Assembly: GCA_035771165.1 (NCBI GenBank)
Contig: JAWNZC010000234.1
Coordinates: 124,001 to 188,000 of the forward strand
DNA from: Paragorgia papillata
Taxonomy: Eukaryota; Cnidaria; Anthozoa; Scleralcyonacea; Coralliidae
Reading direction: 5' to 3'
Length of the DNA stretch: 64,000 bases
The notes below the pieces were generated by a model. The model worked only from the letters and a program-made list of their open reading frames with translations. It was not told where the DNA came from and searched no databases. Positions 56,077-64,000 of the stretch are shown piece after piece. Position 1 is the first letter of the stretch. Every line of letters starts with the position of its first letter. Position numbers and translations under genes: made by a program.

Positions 56077-56889
56077 TTATACCCTGGGTTGATATACATA
56101 ATGTGTATCAGTCGGAAATATCCCGGATCTTACTCGGATTTCATTGGGACATGTCGGCGTGAGATCGACAAACAGGTAAGAATACGGCTCTTTAGTCGCC
56201 ATCTGATAGGCTTTCTGGAAAAATTTAGTGTTTCTAGGATACAACTGTTTGGCAAGATGAGTCACTTGACTTGCATCACGAACATTTTTTGTTAGGACAA
56301 AGTAACTAGCGTTGAGAGAGATGGTACGATGGTCTTTGCTTTGATGAAATAAGTTTTGCACGATATAAATTACACTGAGATTACCATGATGGGATTTCTT
56401 CGTGAATAGTTTGGCAATAATCGTATCTTTTTCACCCATCATATCATCAATGATAAACAAATTTCTTGTTTGGGGATTAATACTATCCAATATAGATTCG
56501 GATAAACCTTGCACAAACTGAATGCCTGGAATAAGAAGTTCCATTTTAGCAAACGTGTCTTGGTACTCAGAATAAAAATAAATTATATTTTCTGGGACAG
56601 GGTCGATCATGATTTGGGCGTTGACTAACAATTCCTTGACAAAGCTTGTCTTCCCAGTCTTGGTCCCTCCAGAGACCAAGAGTCCAAAGGGATGAGTTAA
56701 TTGTATGGAGTATGTCTTTTTGTTGTCTTGGTAATTCGATGCGTTTCCATCAAATGGAGAATACTTAAATGTAGAATCAGTAGACATCGTTTGTATTGGC
56801 CGAGTTCCCCCATGCAGGACCTTTACGTGACGTTGTAAATTAAATTGTCTTGAAAAGCTCTTTCCGCAAATATTACAAGCGCAAGGCAT
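56077..56889 (-). CDS. Element D left arm: C2H2 zinc finger-packaging ATPase, short form
   Basis: From ATG 56889, 270 residues. C2H2 finger at residues 5-26 (CNICGKSFSRQFNLQRH; C5, C8, H21, H26). Walker A GGTKTGKT (74-81), Walker B NLFIIDDMM (D148, D149), then SHHGNLSVIYIVQNLFHQSK and SLNASYFVLTKNVRDASQ. Same architecture as the C/E ATPase, but clearly divergent in sequence and without the Pro-rich C-terminal tail. Intact. It differs from the right-arm copy at four positions (such as Thr/Ile at 141). Its poly(A) signal has been displaced by the Harbinger insertion. Confidence 0.85.
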   Translation of the reverse strand: MPCACNICGKSFSRQFNLQRHVKVLHGGTRPIQTMSTDSTFKYSPFDGNASNYQDNKKTYSIQLTHPFGLLVSGGTKTGKTSFVKELLVNAQIMIDPVPENIIYFYSEYQDTFAKMELLIPGIQFVQGLSESILDSINPQTRNLFIIDDMMGEKDTIIAKLFTKKSHHGNLSVIYIVQNLFHQSKDHRTISLNASYFVLTKNVRDASQVTHLAKQLYPRNTKFFQKAYQMATKEPYSYLFVDLTPTCPNEIRVRSGIFPTDTHYVYQPRV

Positions 56890-57894
56890 GTTCACACAAC
56901 AACTCTCAAACTACTTGTGAAAATTTATGTGAGAAAAGTAAGATTATATCCTTGAGTGTCTTCTCTAATGCATGTGGGATACCAAAACGAACCAATGCGC
57001 ATGCATAGCTGGACGTCACTTGGACGCTACTTAGACGCCGCCTCTAAGGATTAACTCATGAGTAAATGAGTAACTTGTGAGTAAAGGAGTAACTCGTGAG
57101 TAAAGAAGTAGCTTGTGAGTTACTCATGAGTAAATGAGTAACTCGTGAGTAAAGGAGTAACTCGTGAATAAAGGAGTAACTCATGAGTAAAGGAGTAGCT
57201 TGTGAGTTACTCATGAGTAAATGAGTAACTCGTGAGTAAATGAGTAACTCGTGAGTAAATGAGTAACTCATGAGTAACTCATGAGTAAATGAGTAACTCG
57301 TGAGTAAAGGAGTAGCTCATGAGTTACTCATGAGTAAATGAGTAACTGGGTAACTCGTGAGTTACTCATGAGTAAATGAGTAACTCATGAGTAAATGAGT
57401 AACTCTTGAGTAAATGAGAAACTCATGAGTAAATGAGTAACTCGTGAGTTACCCAGTTACTCATTTACTCATGAGTAACTCATGAGCTACTCCTCTACTC
57501 ACGAGTTACTCATTTACTCATGAGTTACTCACGAGTTACTCATTTACTCACGAGTTACTCATTTACTCATGAGTAACTCACAAGCTACTCCTTTACTCAT
57601 GAGTTACTCCTTTACTCATGAGTTACTCCTTTACTCACGAGTTACTCATTTACTCATGAGTAACTCACAAGCTACTTCTTTACTCATGAGTTACTCCTTT
57701 ACTCACGAGTTACTCATTTACTCATGAGTTAATCCCTTAGAGGCGGCGTCTAAGTAGCGTCCAAGTGACGTCCAGCTATGCATGCGCATTGGTTCGTTTT
57801 GGTATCCCACATGCATTAGAGAAGACACTCAAGGATATAATCTTACTTTTCTCACATAAATTTTCACAAGTAGTTTGAGAGTTGTTGTGTGAAC
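56890..57894. repeat. Element D centre: inverted tandem array of GAGTAACTCATGAGTAAAT units
   Basis: The array at about 57050-57735 has GAGTAACTC(A/G)TGAGTAAAT units on the left half and their reverse complement on the right. The symmetry point is near 57392, between AACTGGGTAACTCGTGAG at about 57345 and its complement at about 57440. ACTCATGAGT is itself a palindrome. The outer 150 bp on each side (GCATGCATAGCTGGACGTCA and similar) are mirrored unique sequence next to the two divergent ATPase starts, so promoter function is likely. The unit is unrelated to the arrays of A/E and C. Confidence 0.9.
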
Positions 57895-58707
57895 ATGCCT
57901 TGCGCTTGTAATATTTGCGGAAAGAGCTTTTCAAGACAGTTTAATTTACAACGTCACGTAAAGGTCCTGCATGGGGGAACTCGGCCAATACAAACGATGT
58001 CTACTGATTCTACATTTAAGTATTCTCCATTTGATGGAAACGCATCGAATTACCAAGACAACAAAAAGACATACTCCATACAATTAACTCATCCCTTTGG
58101 ACTCTTGGTCTCTGGAGGGACCAAGACTGGGAAGACAAGCTTTGTCAAGGAATTGTTAGTCAACGCCCAAATCATGATCGACCCTGTCCCAGAAAATATA
58201 ATTTATTTTTATTCTGAGTACCAAGACACGTTTGCTAAAATGGAACTTCTTATTCCAGGCATTCAGTTTGTGCAAGGTTTATCCGAATCTATATTGGATA
58301 GTATTAATCCCCAAATAAGAAATTTGTTTATCATTGATGATATGATGGGTGAAAAAGATACGATTATTGCCAAACTATTCACGAAGAAATCCCATCATGG
58401 TAATCTCAGTGTAATTTATATCGTGCAAAACTTATTTCATCAAAGCAAAGACCATCGTACCATCTCTCTCAACGCTAGTTACTTTGTCCTAACAAAAAAT
58501 GTTCGTGATGCAAGTCAAGTGACTCATCTTGCCAAACAGTTGTATCCTAGCAACACTAAATTTTTCCAGCAAGCCTATCAGATGGCGACTAAAGAGCCGT
58601 ATTCTTACCTGTTTGTCGATCTCACGCCGACATGTCCCGATGAAATCCGAGTAAGATCCGGGATATTTCCGACTGATACACATTATGTATATCAACCCAG
58701 GGTATAA
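57895..58707 (+). CDS. Element D right arm: C2H2 zinc finger-packaging ATPase, short form
   Basis: Mirror copy of 56077-56889, read from ATG 57895. All motifs are present: C2H2 finger, GGTKTGKT, NLFIIDDMM, YIVQNLFHQ. It differs from the left copy at Ile141 and three positions in the last third (SNTKFFQQ, PDEI instead of RNTKFFQK, PNEI). Its AATAAA (58956-58961) is about 250 bases after the stop and is not separated from it, so this is the arm more likely to be expressed normally. Confidence 0.85.
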   Translation: MPCACNICGKSFSRQFNLQRHVKVLHGGTRPIQTMSTDSTFKYSPFDGNASNYQDNKKTYSIQLTHPFGLLVSGGTKTGKTSFVKELLVNAQIMIDPVPENIIYFYSEYQDTFAKMELLIPGIQFVQGLSESILDSINPQIRNLFIIDDMMGEKDTIIAKLFTKKSHHGNLSVIYIVQNLFHQSKDHRTISLNASYFVLTKNVRDASQVTHLAKQLYPSNTKFFQQAYQMATKEPYSYLFVDLTPTCPDEIRVRSGIFPTDTHYVYQPRV

Positions 58708-58955
58708 GAATAAGTGCTGAATACCTGAGAAAAGCGACATTGAGACATACTGATAATGGTTTATTAAAGGCTATATCGGACTGCATTTTGAATATATGTT
58801 TAGATTTCATCAAACGAAAAAAAACCATTATTACAAAAAACTAGTGTACTCCTACAATCAATCCAAACGCCATAGTATTGGAATGACACCCATTATAAGA
58901 ATTAAAGTTACTGTTGAATCGTTGAAACATTATCTTCTGTACTATGCTGAATTGA

Positions 58956-58961
58956 AATAAA
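58956..58961 (+). terminator. Poly(A) signal of the right-arm ATPase
   Basis: AATAAA in TGAATTGAAATAAAGTATTT, about 250 bases after the ATPase stop. The matching left-arm position is cut off by the Harbinger insertion. Confidence 0.55.
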
Positions 58962-59402
58962 GTATTTACAATTAATGTGTATGTCTTTCTGATATTCCTT
59001 TGGTACATGTTAAATGTATAAGTTACCGCTTATCAACTCTCGTATGAAAGGTCTTGTCGAGTTATATTATGCAAAACAGAGAAACAAACGATATCTATAA
59101 GAAGTGGGTGCGCTAGAAGAAATCGTAAACGCAGGACAGTTTATTTAAAAACATTTGTTTATGTAAATAATTAGCTGTCAATATGTACACTGTAATTTGT
59201 TACAATATAAAAATAAACTACGAAGAACTATTATAATGTTGCTCATATGTCTTTATTAATTTCTCTTCAGATAAAATTACACACATATAAAATTACACAT
59301 CTTTCTTACACACTAAATAGTCCAAGAAATTTTATTTAACTTAAAACATAATTTAACTTTGGATTAACTCGATAATGTTCTCATAACACATATAGCATTA
59401 GT

Positions 59403-59903
59403 TCACATATAGTTAAGATTGCTTTTCGTCGTTAAGTTTCTAGACTTTTCAAGAAGACACTCCTCGTAAGCCTCCCGAGGATTCTTTATCGTACTCGTAA
59501 ATTTTACACCAGTGTCTTTTACTTGGTACAGATACTTTAATGGACAGCTAAACAGAACAGATATAGAAAGAATATTTGGCGAGTCGTCAATTTCCACCGG
59601 CTCAACCATTGTCTCTGTAGCGTCTTGAGAGTATTTATTATTGTCTCTTTGGATTCGTAATTTCAACGCCTGCATCGCTTCGTTGAACTCTATCCAGATA
59701 CGTTCGTTGACGTTTGTCCTGGTCTCTTCGTAGCACGATCTCCATTGCTCATCATCTGTTAGGCAACTGTGTTGTTTCTGACTAGGATGGTTAGTCCTAC
59801 AACCGTAGCACTTTTCATGACAAAGCTTCGAATATTCTTCCCACAAAGTTTCATTGTAAATAGCTTCGAACATTGAAAACAATTTTTCATATAAACCCTC
59901 CAT
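59403..59903 (-). CDS. Element D right arm: 166-residue Cys/His-motif protein
   Basis: Mirror copy of 51462-51962 with an identical predicted protein, read from ATG 59903. It has the CHEKCYGCRTNHPSQKQHSC cluster. It converges with the right-arm ATPase and diverges from the 230-residue gene. No stops or frameshifts. Confidence 0.7.
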   Translation of the reverse strand: MEGLYEKLFSMFEAIYNETLWEEYSKLCHEKCYGCRTNHPSQKQHSCLTDDEQWRSCYEETRTNVNERIWIEFNEAMQALKLRIQRDNNKYSQDATETMVEPVEIDDSPNILSISVLFSCPLKYLYQVKDTGVKFTSTIKNPREAYEECLLEKSRNLTTKSNLNYM

Positions 59904-60353
59904 CTCTGCGGTCTTACTCCAACAGCAAATAGCAAGCAAATGATACGCCGAGAAAACCGACGCCGTGAATAAGCATATTAATTAGGATTTCTTTGTCTAA
60001 GCTCTGACGTCGCCCAAACTCGCCCAGACACGTTCTTTTGTTTAAATTGCTAATGAGCCATTAACACCAATAGTGTACATGGACTTAAACATTGCACCAT
60101 AGTTATTCTAAACATGGTTTGGAAACCCGGCAAACTTCAAAGCGGTCAACATCAAGCTACGATTCATGTTGAAAGGTACACGAAGGTGCACAAATCCTTT
60201 GTTTTAGGTTTATTAATATTTAAAACAGTACGGTTGAGCGATTCAACCCAAACGTTGCTATTGGATGATTGCTTCATTATACAGAAAACACAATATGTTC
60301 AGTAACCGTGAAAGTGCACACATTTCCATAAACCTGAACAAAAACATAAAACA
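59904..60353. promoter_or_regulatory. Element D right arm: shared divergent upstream region
   Basis: Mirror of 51013-51461: inverted CCAAACCATGTTT/AACATGGTTTGG copies, the CCAAT-containing block near 60260 and the TATA-like stretch. Divergent start codons lie on either side. Confidence 0.45.
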
Positions 60354-61046
60354 ATGACTTTTGTTGAGCTTCCAAACCATGTTTCTATTAACTATGATTG
60401 CACTCAGCCATTCTATAGACAAATAATATTTCGTCTGTACCTTACGTTCTTACAGTTTCTCGATTCAATTCCTCATACTCGCGACTTCTCGATTGACCTT
60501 ACGAGTACGGCAAACCGTTCCGTGTTTACACAACGGGTTTTGAACTTTCGAAGACATCTCCTCAATCTAAGTATTAGTAATCAATGGTTACTGCTTGTTG
60601 TCAACAAAGGTTTAGTTGTTGCGGTGTTTTTCTTCATGATGAGTGAAGAAGAAAATAAAGAATGGAGACGAGCGATAAACCTTCGACTTTACCTACGGGA
60701 TCATCAGCTTATAGAAAACCGCAGGGACGAAGATTTAAACACACAATTACTTCGAGTGTATACACTCTTAAAACTAAAGAAAAGAAAGACACTACAGAAA
60801 ATGGTCATATTATGTCAAGACAAAGTGATAGAGCCTTGGTGTCTGAATGAAAAGCAGACATTTGAAAAACCGTGCTCTTATCGTAACGATAAAATATCAT
60901 ATTGGTTAACAATTTATGCTAGTATGCAACTGGAGAAAAGAAGGAAAAGAAGAGAATCTACGCTAGTACGATTTCCCGAGGCTTATATCGAGCGGATATT
61001 CGAACAGTCAAGGGATATGTTATACGAAGAGACTAAGCAGTTTTAG
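60354..61046 (+). CDS. Element D right arm: 230-residue protein, unknown function
   Basis: Mirror copy of 50320-51012 with an identical predicted protein. Hydrophobic segment at about residues 76-95, basic helical remainder. Both copies being intact and identical means either a recent palindrome or ongoing conversion between the arms. Confidence 0.7.
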   Translation: MTFVELPNHVSINYDCTQPFYRQIIFRLYLTFLQFLDSIPHTRDFSIDLTSTANRSVFTQRVLNFRRHLLNLSISNQWLLLVVNKGLVVAVFFFMMSEEENKEWRRAINLRLYLRDHQLIENRRDEDLNTQLLRVYTLLKLKKRKTLQKMVILCQDKVIEPWCLNEKQTFEKPCSYRNDKISYWLTIYASMQLEKRRKRRESTLVRFPEAYIERIFEQSRDMLYEETKQF

Positions 61047-61849
61047 GTATGTTAATCATTTAATCGAAACAGAAACATTAGTGCTTATACAAACTTTTGA
61101 AAGAAAGTGTTTCAATATCTTTCGAACAGCTTACCGAACGGTTTCTTCATTGAAGGCATCATTTACTCTATCCAGCTAAGGTTAGGGCGAAGCTAGAATC
61201 ATTTACACACTCTTCGCTTGCCAAACTAACAACAGGACTGTCTCCAACAGGTTGATTAACTGTGTTTTCTTCAAATACGATAACACTTTCGACTATGCTT
61301 TGATTTTTTGGACCAAGAAATAAATATTTTAAACTGAATACTTTGAATTCTGCCTTATGAGACGACGCGACGCTGTACATTCTCCATGGTTACATCAACG
61401 CTCCGCCTAAACTTGCCCAGCATTAGTATTAATTATTCCCCTTATTATCCCCCAAAGCTCATGATCACCCCCCCTAAAATGAATTAAATATTCTACTTAT
61501 ATGCAAATCCGGTTATGTTTTAGCTATTAGTAATTTTAATGACTTTTCCCTTTTGTGTTCTGCACGTGCGAGAACCTTATAACATACTAAATCATAGCGA
61601 CGAATTATTTAACCAAGCTCTGTAATTTTTCAAAGTGCTTGGTCAACGATGTTGTCGAATAATGTTCTTCTAAGTGTACAATAACGATTCGCTACCCTTC
61701 AAGGCGACTCTTTTTAACTTCATACGGTTCCTATACGTATAAACATCACAAAAGCGACACAAATATCTAATATAATATTCAAAAGCGAACCAAATATCTA
61801 ATATAATATTCATATATAAGCTTTTCATTGCTATGTGCCAATATGTTTT

Positions 61850-62511
61850 TTCTGAGCTCACGGCTTTTCGGATTGATTCGTACGTATCCTAAGTTCAGCT
61901 TCTCGAAATGATTCCTCATTCTATCTTCCTTCACTTATAAACGAGGGTTTAGTTAGGTATGATTCATAGCTTATTCAGATAATATTCGAGTTAAGTTATC
62001 TCAGCCAATTTAGATTGCTCCAAACCCACTATATTCCTCCAGCCAAGGTTTCAGATAAAAAATATAAAGTGTCTCTGTCAATTTCTCTTTAGTTCCTTGT
62101 AAAGAACCTCTATTTTGTTAAAGCTTACTGTACGCATGCTCTGTATGCTTACATGTCCCACAAGTGTTAACTGGTAGTAGGATAAAGTGTATAAATAAAA
62201 AGGTAATTACTATTACTTATAAGGAATATAAGTCGAATACCTTTTGATAATGACGTAACTTCGGAAATCAGTCGGAGAGCTATCGGGAGTGACGTATGAA
62301 TACCGGGGGGTTGGATGAAAGCTAGCGTTGGGGGGGAAGTTAGGGTTACTACGTCCCAAAGGAGTCTGAGAATGAATGACGTAAGCATAAATAATGAGAT
62401 TAGGGTTAGGAGGTCCCAAAGGAGCCTGAGAATGAATAAATAATAAGTTGAATATTTAATGAGGCGGCATCCCTTTGAACTCCATATGCGGGGGGGGGGG
62501 GTATTACTACT
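61850..62511. repeat. Element D right terminal repeat region
   Basis: Mirror of 48814-49480. Differences from the left arm are short indels (the G run, the CCCC run near 62330, a 33-bp segment near 61970 missing on the right, TTAGAATCATACC on the left). Confidence 0.75.
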
Positions 62512-64000
62512 AATGTTTTATTCCAAAATAATAAAGCAGTGGCTGAGGAAAAACGTGTGTCACGACCTAATAGCACCAGAAACTGATAGCACAAACAAAC
62601 AATAATTACAGACGCTTATATCAAGGTGCCTATTAAACTGTTTGAATATGATTCCTTATGTTCCAAATATAATGTTGAACCTCAAAAAAAACATCAGAAC
62701 AGAAAACAACGTAGGTAACAGCCTGAAAACTATAAGTATAATAAGAGAGGAAAAACTAACCAGGGAAGAACTATAATGCAAAGTTTCACTCGAACCATGG
62801 AAAAAATGCCTGAGAAAATGTATATTATTTGACAAGATATTTGCTGTTTTAACTGAGTTTAATACTGAGAAGGTTTTGGATATATACCGATTCTAATCAG
62901 CTAAAGAAAGCTGGTAAGTTAAATACGAATCACTACTTACCGATACATTTTCTTTTGGCTCTTCTCAGATGCTGCAAACACTGCCATACGGGCTACGGAG
63001 TTTGGTTTCCGTGTTTTTCTCATTCGGTTCTTAGCAAAAAGCAATCAATTCTCTTCAAAATGTGAAAAGCTGTTTGTGTTGATGTTCCTTTCAATTCACT
63101 GTTCTCTCTCGAGCCAAGATATATCAGTGCATAAGTCTTTTGCTGGCTTTGAACAGACACACGAAGAAACATCTTTTTGTTTTTTTCAGTCACATTTGGC
63201 GGCATCTTTTCCGATCTTTATAGCAATTTTTCATGATTTTTCAATGGTTTCTAGTCGTGTTTAATATTGTTTGGTTCATCCCACTGCAACATCTCTTCTT
63301 AGCTTTCCTTTATCGGTCATTTGTAAACCAATTTTTCTGACAAAGATTTTGTTTCGTTTGAGTGCGGTTAGACACTGAAATACCTTTTTAATAATTTAAT
63401 AAACTATCATATTGTGAAAACTCTTGCACAGGCGGAGTGTAAACAAGATGGAGGGGGGGAGGGGGGGAGGGGGGAAGTTTCGTGCCATTTATTTTTAAAC
63501 AATAGGCTTGTTCTTGAAGGGTTTTAGCCTGAAGGCCGAACAAAGAACGCTTTTTAAATTGTTGCTGGGTTTTTACCTATAAGATCTAAGATTCCTTTTT
63601 AGTAGAAAGGTTAAGAAGGTGAGAAGACAGGGGAGACAAACTGAGTGCCAAGGTTATTCCCCTGGAGAATCTTGAAATCTAGAGAATTCTTCAGAAGATT
63701 ATAAAACTATAAAATACACAAAATACCTGTCTTTATATCAATACAGGTACAGTATTGGTATTGCAAACCTTGTCTAAACTGATGAATGAAAAAGTACTGA
63801 AAATTTGTATAAACTTTTACTCAAGTGATATATAATATATATTAGGTCACTTCATGTACATATAATATTCTCTAAATAGTTTAAAAATGTGTGTACGTTT
63901 GTGGAGAAAGAATATTTTAGGCTGGTTCAGGGGGGTGCTATTTTTTTTTGGGGGGGCACTACTTTCAGGGGGCCCATACTACTTTTGGGGGTTGCTACTT
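62512..64000. other. Unassigned DNA right of element D
   Basis: Only short open frames, none with motifs I recognise (for example 63076-63264). A G-rich run (GGGGGGGAGGGGGGGAGGGG) lies at about 63450-63473, and the last 70 bases have irregular GGGGG...CTACTTT repeats (63930-64000). Confidence 0.3.

Larger units (their letters stand above)
48814..62511. mobile_element. Polinton-like element D: integrated 13.7-kb palindrome with AATGTT duplication
   Basis: Starts AGTAGTAATACCCCCCC (48814) and ends GGGTATTACTACT (62511), with AATGTT directly outside on both sides (48808-48813 and 62512-62517). All inner features are mirrored about a centre near 57392 after removal of a 3.4-kb insert in the left arm: the 166-, 230- and 270-residue genes occur twice in opposite orientation. 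Arms are about 5.1 kb and nearly identical; the 230- and 166-residue proteins are the same in both, and the ATPases differ at four residues. No polymerase, integrase or capsid gene is present. Confidence 0.9.

Noticed and set aside
57056..57271. 71-codon Leu/Ser/Thr repeat frame
   Set aside because: Translated GAGTAACTCATGAG array at the centre of D.
20238..62511. Search for integrase, capsid (double jelly-roll) or protease genes of Polintons
   Set aside because: No open frame in any copy has the matching motifs or length; none can be claimed.

Overview
The window looks like a stretch of animal (metazoan) genome dominated by repeats. It is AT-rich and intron-bearing, with no bacterial-style gene packing, ribosome-binding sites or operons. 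It contains APE-type non-LTR retrotransposons with a PHD-finger ORF, PIF/Harbinger and hAT transposons, many short inverted-repeat elements (MITEs) and microsatellites. The retroelement types and a pentraxin-domain exon make a cnidarian or similar marine invertebrate my best guess; this is inference, not proof.

Layout. 0-20 kb is ordinary accessory DNA: foldback MITEs, two degraded CR1/L2-like retrotransposons (5.4-7.4 kb and 13.1-16.2 kb), a third retroelement tail split by a Harbinger copy (17.3-19.0 kb), a pentraxin-like terminal exon (8.9-9.2 kb) and a small membrane-protein ORF (11.7-12.1 kb). From 20 to 62.5 kb there are five copies or remnants of one family of Polinton/Maverick-like (adintovirus-like) elements, called A-E here. 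A (20238-26392) lies inside a small hAT element. B (29478 to about 30085) is a lone end. C (30758-40499) has an exact 6-bp target duplication, CATACA. E (about 42811-47926) has lost both tips. D (48814-62511) has an exact 6-bp duplication, AATGTT.

Gene content of the family. Every element except B encodes a C2H2 zinc finger fused to an A32/FtsK-HerA-type packaging ATPase. A, C and E add a short basic protein with a hydrophobic C-terminal segment (only a fragment in A). C and E also carry an acidic protein with a Cys-rich tail. C carries the 5' part of a protein-primed family-B DNA polymerase gene, cut off inside the exonuclease domain. D carries two further intact, unassigned genes. I saw no integrase, capsid or protease gene, so all copies look non-autonomous or defective.

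Most unusual structure. Element D is one integrated unit bounded by a single target duplication, but inside it is an almost perfect head-to-head palindrome of about 5.1 kb per arm. Each of its three genes is present twice. A 3.4-kb Harbinger element sits in the left arm only. Every element also has a large tandem array at the same place, directly upstream of the ATPase gene, although the repeat sequence differs between A/E, C and D.

Host genes are sparse: a pentraxin-type exon, a two-exon reading frame just left of D (48185-48642) and two candidate exons at 41.3-42.6 kb.
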